Positions 30,512-40,323 of a DNA stretch of 64,000 bases are shown piece by piece; position 1 is the first letter of the stretch, and every line of letters starts with the position of its first letter. This DNA is from Henningerozyma blattae CBS 6284 (lineage: Eukaryota; Ascomycota; Saccharomycetes; Saccharomycetales; Saccharomycetaceae), in contig NC_020186.1 in the NCBI RefSeq assembly GCF_000315915.1, positions 124,001 through 188,000 on the forward strand, written 5' to 3'. The notes below the pieces were generated by a model. The model did no database searches and was not told the DNA's origin. It saw only the letters and a list, made by a program, of their open reading frames with translations. Both the position numbers and the translations under genes were made by a program.

Positions 30512-31046
30512 AAAAATAAAATGCCTTTCTCAGACTTAATTTATTAAAAACAGACAATAGACATTAATCCTTTTGTAGAATAATTTATTTAATGCTTATA
30601 ACTAATTATTAAAAGTGTAGCTGAGAACAATATTTATAGATTGATTTTAGAGATCTTGGTGAAAATATCCATATTCATACTAGTTAAATACTCATTTGGA
30701 ACTATTCTATTTGATGCTTTTTGGTCTAACTTTGAAGACCACATTTTTTCCCTTTTTTTGGGTCCCAAAATTATTAAAATAGTTAGCCAACAAATCCTAA
30801 TGTATATATAATTAATGGAATTTATATATAATTTGTAGATGATTTTACTAAGAATAATTATTTAACCTTAGGAAGATATATTTTACCAAATCTATATATT
30901 CTATTCTTAATTTATCAAATTATATGGATGCCTTAAGGATGTGTTTTGTCTAACAATCAATACTATTTTTCAAACTATTATTTTTTTCATATTGTTCCTT
31001 TACTTTTACCCAAATAAAATGAAAATTCTTTTTCCATAGATTTTTT
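30512..31046. other. Convergent 3' spacer
   Basis: An AT-rich stretch between the convergent ends of mannosyltransferase copy 3 and the first four-helix membrane gene. Nothing is recognised beyond T-rich, terminator-like tracts. Confidence 0.5.
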
Positions 31047-31781
31047 CTACATTCTATCCGAGGGTGTTACCTCATTTACCAAATCTAATGGATGTATTAA
31101 ACTAAATTCAATTAAATCATTAAACAATTTTATTATGCTGACACATTGGATATAATTGCAAAATAAGACATTCAATAATGGGAAAAAATAATCGAAAGGT
31201 GTACCATCCTCATTAGTATATACCACATAATTAATGAAACAGGCAATTACCACTAACGAAATAATTGTAATTCTTATTGAAATATATATATTTTTCAAAA
31301 TAAAATCTGACTCATTGGCAGAGATTTGTTTAATGCATCTTTTACAACTAGGGTTCTCACTAATATTTCTAATATCTCTGAGTTCTTTATTTTCTGAAGT
31401 GTCATTTTGAGTACACTCTATTAAACTAGGAGGTGGTGCCGTGATAAGTGCTTTACAATAAGTTTTGAACAAATTTATGGAGTAAAGTATGTTAAAGATT
31501 GCAATAAAACAATAGGTAATAACAAAAAAATTTAAAAAACTTAATGAAGGTATAAAGTTTCGAAGTAATATTGAGATTGAGTTTATTATTGTAAACCAAA
31601 ATGTATATTTATAAAGGAAAAGCAATTTTCTCAAATGCTTATTTACACCAGAATTGTTTAGAATTAATAAGGATTCCTCATCATCCTTCAACTCTATTGA
31701 ATGAGTCAATATATTATAATTAAATATATTTCTAATATCATAATTATTAAAAAAAAAATTTATATTATCTTTCAAAGCCAT
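31047..31781 (-). CDS. Unrecognised four-helix membrane protein with Cys motif, copy A
   Basis: 244 codons, ATG at 31781. Four hydrophobic segments are visible (about 54-74, 82-104, 166-187 and 198-219). The hydrophilic loop between helices 2 and 3 holds PPPSLIEC (Cys123) and CKRC (Cys146/Cys149), then QISANES, suggestive of a small metal-binding loop. After the last helix comes HPLDLVN (230-236). The same architecture and motifs occur in the gene at 32706-33458, so the two are paralogues. I do not recognise the family; nothing in the corresponding S. cerevisiae region is similar as far as I can tell. It is probably a membrane protein of the secretory route or plasma membrane. Confidence 0.75.
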   Translation of the reverse strand: MALKDNINFFFNNYDIRNIFNYNILTHSIELKDDEESLLILNNSGVNKHLRKLLFLYKYTFWFTIINSISILLRNFIPSLSFLNFFVITYCFIAIFNILYSINLFKTYCKALITAPPPSLIECTQNDTSENKELRDIRNISENPSCKRCIKQISANESDFILKNIYISIRITIISLVVIACFINYVVYTNEDGTPFDYFFPLLNVLFCNYIQCVSIIKLFNDLIEFSLIHPLDLVNEVTPSDRM

Positions 31782-32705
31782 TTTTCGTTTATTGGATATT
31801 TGTCCTAGCAGTTTTATTTTGCCTTAATAAAAAATATTCTGCTAGCTAAATTTATTTTTTATTTTTTTAAATTAAAATAATTTATTCAAATATTTGATTT
31901 AGTAAAAATTGAAAATTTAGTTATACAAGAACAATGAACAACAAAAAACACCCCTCTCAAAGCTATTTCTTGGCAAATAAACAAAGGAACTATTTCAGAC
32001 GCTAACTAGGTATAGATTTTAATTACACCTGTCGTTTGGGCCGAAATAACACCTTCGGGGTTTCTCTTTTTATTCCTACGAACCTTTCTAAGATCTTGCC
32101 AATTATCGGTGTCAAAGGGGCATGCGTAGTCGAAAATGATTCAATTGTGTCAAATAAAAACAAATGACAGTAAATGTGAAATGATTCTCTCTTAGCTACT
32201 AATTGGAGGCACCGATAAAAGCCAAACTAGTTACAAAAGGAAGCAATAGGAGAGACCCTTTAATGATGAATTCGCATTGTTGGGATTTTCAAATAATGCC
32301 TTCTTAGGCTCTAAGCTTACTTGCCAATTATTAGAAGAAATTGAGATTGTGTGATTAACTTTCAATGAACATTACTTATATAAGTGTAAATAAAATAAAT
32401 TTCAATATCAGAAGTTTTACTGAAGATTATTTCAACTTATTTTTATTTGTCTTTCAAATTGCCATGGTATATATGTAAAGAAAAAAATATTAGCAGATAT
32501 AAAATTATCACAGTTCTATAAAATATATATTAAATATATGTAAATAAATATGTTTCTTTATTAATTATTGGATTAATATGATACTAAAATAAAGGGAGAT
32601 GCTAGCTAAAAAATGTAGTGAGTGCTGAACAGATAAAAAGCCGTTATTTGATTAAATGAATAATGGGGAAAGTTTAAAAGTAAAAAGAGTCAACTATATT
32701 CTGAT
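31782..32705. other. Spacer between the two four-helix membrane genes
   Basis: Upstream region of copy A. A GC-richer patch at about 32,025-32,120 contains GGGCCGAAA and CTTCGGGG, flanked by otherwise AT-rich DNA. No coding frame is seen. Confidence 0.5.
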
Positions 32706-33458
32706 TTATGATTCAATACTGTTAATTAGATCTAAAGGATGAACTGAACTATTTTTAACAATATCCAATGCAAGTAAAAACACGCATAAACATTGACACA
32801 AGTTACAGAAAAATATGATTCTGAATATTAAAAGATAATGAGACTTTTCACCCGGATCTGGCAATAAGCAATAACCTAGTAAACAACATATTATACTTAA
32901 TGATGCTGAAATAAAAATAATTTCCAAATACATAAATATTAAACTTGACCTAGATTCCTTTGGAGTAATCTGTCTGCCACATTTGTTACAGTTTATTAAA
33001 TAATCTCCTGTTTCTTCATTTCTTTTGGATGCAGCACATCGGATTATTGATGGTGGTGGGTGTGTATCAGCTGTTAGATATAAATGTAACACTCGCATGG
33101 AAATTAAAAGGATACTCATTAATAGAAAGCAATTGGTATAAATAATATATTCTAAAACTTTTGATATTACAATGCAACTTCTAATGAAAATTATCAAAGT
33201 ATTAAATATAGTGAAGAACATTAAAAATACGATGATATACCTTAAATAATTAAAATATTTAAAACCAGGCCTTCTATTTCTTTTTGATTTTTTATTTTCC
33301 TCTATTTGCTCTGGTATTAAATTCAATAATGTGCTTGGTTTTATTTGATCAAAATTTTGAATCATTTGTGTGGTAAATGATTGCTTCTTAGGGCTAAACC
33401 TATGAGTAACAGTTTCATCTTGTGATAAAACTTCTGGTTTAGATATCACTGCACTCAT
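32706..33458 (-). CDS. Unrecognised four-helix membrane protein with Cys motif, copy B
   Basis: 250 codons, ATG at 33458. The N-terminal ~65 residues are hydrophilic with a basic KKSKRNRRPG. Four hydrophobic segments follow (about 72-94, 101-124, 172-198 and 207-231). The helix 2-3 loop has HPPPSIIRC (Cys141) and CNKC (Cys157/Cys160) followed by GRQITPKES; the C-terminus has HPLDLIN (240-246). Cys spacing and the HPLDL box match copy A, while overall identity looks low, so the duplication is old and the shared motifs are probably under selection. Family and function are unknown to me. Confidence 0.75.
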   Translation of the reverse strand: MSAVISKPEVLSQDETVTHRFSPKKQSFTTQMIQNFDQIKPSTLLNLIPEQIEENKKSKRNRRPGFKYFNYLRYIIVFLMFFTIFNTLIIFIRSCIVISKVLEYIIYTNCFLLMSILLISMRVLHLYLTADTHPPPSIIRCAASKRNEETGDYLINCNKCGRQITPKESRSSLIFMYLEIIFISASLSIICCLLGYCLLPDPGEKSHYLLIFRIIFFCNLCQCLCVFLLALDIVKNSSVHPLDLINSIES

Positions 33459-35157
33459 TATTAAAGATATTGATTCATAGGTATCTAGTTTACTCTTCTA
33501 AAATTCTTGCTTTTTTAGAAACGATAATTCATAAAATATTACACATGTATAATTTATATGAATAATCATATTTACATCAATTAAGTCCCCTAGACGAATT
33601 TATTTATATAATTGCCTGGAAAATGACAAAAATCAATATTTACCGAAATCAAATTCAACGAATCACGAACATATTTCTCAAGTTGCCTTATTTACAATTT
33701 TAAGGCTTTCCGGACTTTTCACATACTAGGCAAGTCTTTTATCCGAGATAAACTAAAATAAGTAAACTTATCCTAGCACAATTTTAAACTTTAAACAATG
33801 GCAATATTTCTATACCAAAATGTTGTTGTTTGTTTTTATAAAAATTACTAAGCTTTGGAACTTAGACCTTCTCCAGAAGATATCATTGAACAGACCCAAT
33901 AACAAGCAACAGATATTTTTAATATGGTACTAGTGCACTGCTCTTATTTTCTCCATTTAAAGAACAGAAAATAGAATAACCTAGGCAATGTTTAAAACTG
34001 ACTTATTATTAACAATTTTTGTTAAATATTGTTTTTGATTTGATAATTTTGAAGGCTGGTCAATTCGAAAACTATTAAATATATTTAGAAGGTAACTATC
34101 TGTTAAAAACAAAAGGTAACATACTGAAAGAAAGTACATTACAAACCAAAAGTCCCAAAATTGGACAAGAAAAATCTCTATTATCATTTTGTTTATCATT
34201 ATTAAAGTAGGTTGTAATTTGCCAATAAGCCTATCGCTTTGACCGAACAGTGCTTTGCAAAGAATACAATACAAAGTAAATGACGCTTCGAAATTTCCTA
34301 CAATTTGCCTATTTATATAAATTCCACTATGTATAAGCTTTCTGATATTACATTACTGAATATGATCATTTTAAGATCATTTAGGAACTGTTCGCTATTT
34401 CTCGGCATTGAGTTGGCGAGGCAGCCGCGGAGGATCTTCTATAAGGGGAATTTGGAAACACGGCGAAGTAACAACTGCTCAAAAATATTCTTCCATCATT
34501 TCAAAGAATTGATATCTTCTAGTCAAACTATCTACTGTTCCTCTGTCTATTACTTCTGCTCATATATTTCTAATTCATGGCTAAAAAGTTAGTACAGTTG
34601 ATCCGTAAACCTGAGAGATTTTGCTTCGTGTAAAATAATTTAAAAAAAAAAGTGTCTTTATTTAATTCTTCTCTAGTGTAAAAGTATTATCTCATGAAAT
34701 AGATATTTTATTCTTTGCAAAACCAAATTCTTTCATAATTTTCACATGCTACACTTGAATAATTATTTTCCTATTTGTGAAAATAATACTGTTATAGTTT
34801 TAAATATTTTATAATATATATTATTATATAAAACTAGAAAATAAATCTACAATTTAGCAGACTGCTCTTGAAATAAAAATATTATAACTAGAAAGCAATG
34901 TTTAGTCACGTGCTCTTTTTTGCGAGTGTTTTTTGTCCTTTTTTTCCTTCTCTGGATTTCTGGAAAATTTTTGCAACTCCAATGGATGATGAGCAAAAGT
35001 ATAATACATTTCATAAATATAACAAATAAACACTTATCGAACACTGTAGTAAGCAAACCTTTATACTGTTGATTTAGCTGTAGATTAATATTTCATAGGT
35101 GTACCATTAAGGACTCATTACCCTAGTAACCGATACCAAACTATCCAGATATTGAAA
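33459..35157. other. 1.7-kb spacer upstream of SRP1 with possible relic frame
   Basis: The minus strand at 33981-34274 contains a short frame (no ATG start) that loosely resembles the C-terminal half of the four-helix proteins. A GC-rich patch lies at about 34,405-34,465. A perfect GTCACGTG occurs at about 34,905-34,912, some 250 bp before SRP1. The rest is AT-rich. Confidence 0.5.
33981..34274 (-). pseudogene. Possible relic of a third four-helix membrane protein
   Basis: A frame without an ATG reads CILCKALFGQSD, then two hydrophobic stretches, then RIDQPSKLSN. This echoes the CxxC-QI-ESD, helix-helix, HPLDLVN order of the two genes just downstream on the same strand. No PPPS block or N-terminal half can be found upstream, where a stop interrupts the frame. 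Similarity is weak and could be chance. Confidence 0.25.
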
Positions 35158-36780
35158 ATGTCTGACTTAGATAACACATCTAATAAATTCGTTCCAGAAT
35201 ATAGAAGAACCAATTATAAAAATAAGAGTAGATTTACAGCTGATGAATTACGCCGTCGTAGAGATAATCAGCAAATTGAATTAAGAAAGCAAAAAAGGGA
35301 AGAAGCTCTAACAAAAAGAAGAAATTTCGACCCTTCAACTATTTCTGCAGATTCTGATGATGAAGAAGAGCATGCAAAGGCGGATAAGGTGTTCTATGAA
35401 CAACTAACAAATGACTTACCTGCTATGATTCAACAAATTCAATCCACTGATATGCAACAACAGTTGTCTGCTACTGTTAAATTCAGACAAATACTTTCAA
35501 GAGAATCAAATCCACCAATTGATTTAGTTATCAAATCTGGTGTGGTTCCAACTTTAATTAATTTCATGAATGAAAATCAACCAGAAATGCTTCAATTAGA
35601 AGCTGCTTGGGCTTTAACAAATATTGCTTCAGGTACTTCTGAACAAACAAAAATTGTCGTTGAAGCCGGTGCCATTCCATTATTTATTAGATTATTATAC
35701 ACTGGTTCTGTTGAAGTTCAAGAACAAGCTATTTGGGCTTTAGGTAATGTTGCTGGTGATTCTACCGATTATAGAGATTTGGTTTTACAAAGTGGTGCCA
35801 TGGAACCAATTTTGAATCTATTCAACACAAACAAGACCTCCCTAATTAGAACTGCCGCCTGGACTTTATCCAATTTATGCAGAGGTAAAAAACCACAACC
35901 AGATTGGTCAATCGTTTCATTAGCTTTACCAACTTTAGCTAAGTTAATTTATTCCTTGGATACCGAAACTTTAATTGATTCTTGCTGGGCTATTTCTTAT
36001 TTGTCAGATGGACCACCAGAAGCCATCGAAGCTGTCATTAATGCAAGAATCCCTAAGAGATTAGTCGAATTATTAGACCACCAATCTACTTTGGTGCAAA
36101 CTCCTTCTTTAAGAGCTGTTGGTAATATTGTTACCGGTAATGATTTACAAACTCAGGTCGTTATTAACTGTGGTGTTTTACCTGCATTAAGAAATACTTT
36201 AAATTCTCCAAAGGAATCCATTAAAAAGGAAACATGTTGGACAATTTCGAATATAACTGCAGGTAATACTGATCAAATCCAAGCTGTTATTGATGCCGAC
36301 ATTATTCCTTCTTTAATAAAACTATTGGAAACCGCAGAATATAAAACTAAAAAGGAAGCATGCTGGGCTATTTCAAATGCTTCTTCCGGTGGTTTAAGTA
36401 GACCAGAGATTATTAGATATTTGGTTTCTCAAGGCTGTATAAAGCCATTATGTGATTTGTTAGAAATTGCTGACACTAAAATTATCGAAGTTACATTAGA
36501 TGCTTTAGAAAATATATTGAAGGCTGGTGAAAATGACAAGGAAGTTCGTGGTTTGAACTTCAATGAATTTGCTGAATATATTGAAAAAGCTGGTGGTATG
36601 GAAAATATATTTAACTGTCAACAAAACGAAAATGAAAAAATTTATGATAAAGCTTACAGAATTATTGAAACTTATTTCGGTGAAGAAGATGATGCTATTG
36701 ATGAAAGTATGGCTCCACAAACTGCTGGCAATACATTTGGTTTTGGTTCTAATGTTGATCAACAATTTAATTTCAATTAA
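35158..36780 (+). CDS. SRP1: Importin alpha (karyopherin alpha)
   Basis: 540 codons from the ATG at 35158 (542 in S. cerevisiae Srp1). The frame is open two codons further upstream but only from a TTG. The basic importin-beta-binding domain covers about residues 20-60 (RRRDNQQIELRKQKREE). It is followed by ten armadillo repeats with the conserved NLS-groove Trp/Asn pairs (AAWALTNIASG, AIWALGNVAGD, AAWTLSNLCRG, SCWAISYLSDG, TCWTISNITAG, ACWAISNASSG). The acidic tail ends in a FGFGSN-type stretch. It carries classical NLS cargo into the nucleus with Kap95. Synteny (YNL189W) agrees. Confidence 0.97.
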   Translation: MSDLDNTSNKFVPEYRRTNYKNKSRFTADELRRRRDNQQIELRKQKREEALTKRRNFDPSTISADSDDEEEHAKADKVFYEQLTNDLPAMIQQIQSTDMQQQLSATVKFRQILSRESNPPIDLVIKSGVVPTLINFMNENQPEMLQLEAAWALTNIASGTSEQTKIVVEAGAIPLFIRLLYTGSVEVQEQAIWALGNVAGDSTDYRDLVLQSGAMEPILNLFNTNKTSLIRTAAWTLSNLCRGKKPQPDWSIVSLALPTLAKLIYSLDTETLIDSCWAISYLSDGPPEAIEAVINARIPKRLVELLDHQSTLVQTPSLRAVGNIVTGNDLQTQVVINCGVLPALRNTLNSPKESIKKETCWTISNITAGNTDQIQAVIDADIIPSLIKLLETAEYKTKKEACWAISNASSGGLSRPEIIRYLVSQGCIKPLCDLLEIADTKIIEVTLDALENILKAGENDKEVRGLNFNEFAEYIEKAGGMENIFNCQQNENEKIYDKAYRIIETYFGEEDDAIDESMAPQTAGNTFGFGSNVDQQFNFN

Positions 36781-37313
36781 ATTAATAAAATCTTCTTTAT
36801 TAGAAAAAATTGAATTTTACATAACTAATTTTAACGCATAATAATTCCATATCTAATAACGTACATCTTAACTATAACAACAACCAATCGTGGCAGCAAT
36901 ATTATTACATTAATAATAGTCATTTTAATTATAATATTTAAAAGGGCCAGCAAAGTTTAATATCGATTCCTACAAAGGGTTCATCTTTTGCCTATGAGTG
37001 TATAATTTATATCATATAGAATGACTATCATTGTGACTTCATTTTATAAAACAAAGCATTATATTCTACCAAAGCACAATATAGAATATTTGTGAATATA
37101 ATTAATACTACATAATTTTTTTATCATTTATTTTTTGTAGCGCATTAGCTTTTGATTTATATCTTCATTTTTTTTTTCAATAATAATGCAATTTTAATTA
37201 AAACTTTTACCATTGGATGAAATGTTAAGATACCCTTTAGAAAAAAAAGAAAATGCAATAATTGCATAAATTCAGAATAACAAGATAATTTATTTCTCGA
37301 AATAATACAAAAT
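36781..37313. other. SRP1-SWT21 spacer
   Basis: 533 bp of AT-rich DNA. In S. cerevisiae KAR1 lies here; no remnant of it is seen. Confidence 0.6.
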
Positions 37314-38615
37314 ATGATATTAAACGTTGAATCTACAAAATCTAAGGAAATTGCTTCTACAAAGAGTACGTTCCACTCCAAAAATCTAAAAAGAATATGG
37401 AACATTGAGAACGGCCTTTGTCATTCAAGAAATGAAAAATACAAGAAGTTAAATTATACTTTCCCTGAATTACGGGACTCCAAATTTGCTACTGATGATA
37501 CAGCCTTATTAAAAGCTAATATTTGTCAAGATTTATACTGGTCCAATGATGGATCATCTATTATAACAGTAAACGATGATTATGGCATTAGAGAGTACCT
37601 TGTTCCAAACTTTGATGAACTTGATAATATAGATAATCTTAATGAGAGAGATCAGTTACTACCATTTACCAGATTTTTTAGAAGTCAATCGATTATATCA
37701 AGTGCCTTAAATAAAAGGCACTCTTTATATAATGAGGAATCAAATCTGAATATTCTTGCAATTGGGTCAAGAAATTTACCAATTCAGCTTTATCAACTAT
37801 CTGATAAAAGCTGTGAATCTCCAATTTTTACCTATAATACTACAAATGTTATGAATGAAGCTTTTGAAGTACCATTTTCTTTAGATTTCGTAAATGATCA
37901 ATATCTTTTAAGTGGAACTATTCGTAACAAAGTATGCTTATATAATATCAGTCGGAAATATCCAGTTAGTCAATGGTATGGTACCGGCAATAAAATTACT
38001 TCAAAATCAATTGTATCATGCTTCGATGAATCTTTCTCTAATAAAGAAAATATGGTTAAATATTGCGGCACGTATAACAACAAATTATTTAGAATCGACT
38101 TTAGAGGTAAAAAAGAGCTTAAATACATATTTTCTACACAGCATGGGAACGGATTTAGTCAAATATTATTAAGTATAAATGAGCAATATATATATGCGAT
38201 CAAAAGGTCGAGCGATTGCATTGATGTTATAGATGTCCGCAAATCTGACCATGTGGCAAGTCAATTACAACTCCCATTTACAATGGACTTACAAAAGTAT
38301 AAAGGGTATTTATCGCCCACAAACGGGCTGACAATAGGAACAGATAATGGTCATGCTGTTAATTGGTCTTCTGCGCTGACAGAGTTTGGCGGCCAACCTA
38401 GAACTCGATTGTTTACTTGTAATGAAAGTATTCAAATTAATTCAGAAACGAATAAAGAGTTATTATCTTTTGGAGCACGAATAAATATTATCAAAGAATG
38501 TCCTGTGGATTCTAATCTTACAGCTATATCTTATTCTGATGACAAGTTTAGTGCCGACACAAATGATAGCCTATCTTTCCATTCTGGGATTTCATTATAT
38601 GCTAACATCATTTAA
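37314..38615 (+). CDS. SWT21: Swt21-like WD40 protein (spliceosome-associated)
   Basis: 433 codons, against about 357 in S. cerevisiae. After a basic N-terminus the protein has diverged WD40-type blades (for example DLYWSNDGSSIITVNDDYGIREYL near 67-90, and QILLSINEQYIYAIKRSSDCIDVIDVR near 280-306). In S. cerevisiae, Swt21 is a nuclear protein linked to pre-mRNA splicing and synthetic with tgs1. The assignment rests on fold plus position directly after SRP1 (YNL187W). The stop codon overlaps, on the opposite strand, the probable shifted C-terminal frame of RRI1. Confidence 0.75.
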   Translation: MILNVESTKSKEIASTKSTFHSKNLKRIWNIENGLCHSRNEKYKKLNYTFPELRDSKFATDDTALLKANICQDLYWSNDGSSIITVNDDYGIREYLVPNFDELDNIDNLNERDQLLPFTRFFRSQSIISSALNKRHSLYNEESNLNILAIGSRNLPIQLYQLSDKSCESPIFTYNTTNVMNEAFEVPFSLDFVNDQYLLSGTIRNKVCLYNISRKYPVSQWYGTGNKITSKSIVSCFDESFSNKENMVKYCGTYNNKLFRIDFRGKKELKYIFSTQHGNGFSQILLSINEQYIYAIKRSSDCIDVIDVRKSDHVASQLQLPFTMDLQKYKGYLSPTNGLTIGTDNGHAVNWSSALTEFGGQPRTRLFTCNESIQINSETNKELLSFGARINIIKECPVDSNLTAISYSDDKFSADTNDSLSFHSGISLYANII

Positions 38616-38862
38616 TGAAAATGCATCTCTATATCTTCTTAATGTAAGATACTGTTTTAGATTGGCGATGTTTAAATTTTGCTTGTTTCTTTCATAGTCA
38701 GACTCTAGTATATTTTTACTCATTTCTGTAGCTTCTATCGTGGTTTCTATCACAACTGTTCTGATTCTTTCTGAATTTTCGAACGTATTTTGAATCGATT
38801 CTCTTGAGAAGTTTGCTGATCTTCTGTTGCTAGTCGGAGCAGATCTGGAAGTTAAAAAAGAC
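38595..38862 (-). CDS. RRI1: Probable C-terminal part of RRI1 in +1 frame
   Basis: About 86 open codons from the T6 run (LTSRSAPTSNRRSANF onward), ending in a helical, charged segment and a TAA at 38595-38597. There is no ATG of its own at the junction. No GTATGT/TACTAAC intron signals are visible on the coding strand here. Composition and length fit the missing Csn5 C-terminal helices. It overlaps the last 21 bp of SWT21 tail to tail. Confidence 0.45.
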
Positions 38863-39945
38863 TTGATCGAGAGTATTAACACTACTAGTTGGACTACCAA
38901 TTACATCTGTTTGACCATTTTCCATATCTACATCACTGGTGTTGGCTGTAGATGATAAGCTAATAATTGATGCAGATCTTGTACCACTAGTATGCGGTCC
39001 AGAATACGGCTCCAAATTAGTTCGTGTGCCTACAATGCTTCTAGTAGTAGGATCTTGATTTTCAGCGTTATTTCTGTCATAATTATTCCATTGAAGTAAA
39101 TTATCAACAACCCTTTCCATTAATATAGTTCTTTTTGTTTTATCGATATTTGGGCGTTCAAATTTCATTTTAGAGTTATTTAGTGCGCCGTCATATTTTG
39201 ATTCAAATATCTCTACTTTTAATTCATATGAAGATAATTTTGGTGATTCAGCAGTACCAATATTGGGATCAATGGTTTCATTTGTATTATTCAGAGACTC
39301 TATATTATCATCATCGGTATTTATTGTTGTTCTGAATGCACCAATGGCTAATTTTTTCTCTTTTAAACTTTTATGTGGATCTACAACTATTGCTACGAAG
39401 GGGTCTTGATAAGTTTGATTTAAGTTTTGAGTTTGCATATCAATTGAACTGAGCCAACAATCATAACCAGGATGTGAATGATACCAACCAATGACTGTTC
39501 TGTGAGAATTTCCTTGACCTTGCAACATCTCATTAACATAACTGACCATATATTCGTAGGATTCTAATTGAGCATTGACTCTTGTTTCTGTTCCTTCCAC
39601 AGGTAAAGCATAACTATCATATATAATAAATTCTGTATAATCAGTTGTGCCTATTAACATCCCCATAACTTCAACATTACCTCCTCTTAGCGTATGATCG
39701 AGAATTTTCGAACAAGCTAATCGAGATATTTTCACTTTGTTAAAAAAAAGTTGTGATGAAACTAACGAGGTTAAGGTACCAAGATCATTTTTCAATTCAT
39801 TATTCGATAGATTTTTTTCATATTTTGGTCTACGTAAATGAGCATTATTTAATTGAGTAAATATTTCGCTATCGTTTTCTATTGTTTTGATCTCTTTTGC
39901 TAATTCATTCTTCAAATCCACTATATTTTTAATTGAGAGTGACAT
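38830..39945 (-). CDS. RRI1: COP9 signalosome JAMM metalloprotease (Csn5/Rri1), main frame
   Basis: 371 codons from the ATG at 39943-39945. The MPN/JAMM domain covers about residues 72-215. The metal site is Glu92 (VEVMGMLIG) and HSHPGYDCWLSSID (His156, His158, Asp169), so the active site is intact. Rri1 removes Rub1/Nedd8 from cullins. The frame closes soon after a T6 run on the coding strand (about 38,850-38,860). Continuing by +1 at that run opens a further 86 codons ending at 38595, which would bring the total to about 449, close to the S. cerevisiae length (about 440). A genuine frameshift, a sequence error or a natural truncation are all possible. Upstream neighbour GDH2 matches YDL216C-YDL215C. 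Confidence 0.85.
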   Translation of the reverse strand: MSLSIKNIVDLKNELAKEIKTIENDSEIFTQLNNAHLRRPKYEKNLSNNELKNDLGTLTSLVSSQLFFNKVKISRLACSKILDHTLRGGNVEVMGMLIGTTDYTEFIIYDSYALPVEGTETRVNAQLESYEYMVSYVNEMLQGQGNSHRTVIGWYHSHPGYDCWLSSIDMQTQNLNQTYQDPFVAIVVDPHKSLKEKKLAIGAFRTTINTDDDNIESLNNTNETIDPNIGTAESPKLSSYELKVEIFESKYDGALNNSKMKFERPNIDKTKRTILMERVVDNLLQWNNYDRNNAENQDPTTRSIVGTRTNLEPYSGPHTSGTRSASIISLSSTANTSDVDMENGQTDVIGSPTSSVNTLDQVFFNFQICSD

Positions 39946-40323
39946 ATATTAATGTAATTTATTGAAATTATGAATTCAATAATTTTTAATCGTTTTAAAC
40001 ATTTTTGTTTGCTTTTCAAATTATTAATAAACCCTTTGAATTATTTAATGTATAATTTTTTTTCTGGGATATTAGAGAATTTAGTTTGACGTTATCCGAA
40101 AAGCCTACAGACTAAGGACGTACAACCCTAATCAATTAATCTGAAGTGATTTAGCATCGAACAACTATAAGTTATAGGAAAAAAAACAACCTATTTTTCA
40201 TAAATCAAAACATTAGACAATTCATTAAAAATATATACGTAAATAATAAGATAAATAAATGATTATAGATAAGAGATATAGAAATATTGAGGAAAGTAAA
40301 AATATGTTGGAAAAGAGTTGAAG
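39946..40323. other. RRI1 promoter / GDH2 3' region
   Basis: 378 bp of AT-rich DNA between two minus-strand genes. No distinct motif is recognised. Confidence 0.5.

Noticed and set aside
34305..34592. 95-codon plus-strand frame upstream of SRP1
   Set aside because: No recognisable domain, mixed composition across a GC-rich patch, and no promoter-like context; more likely chance.
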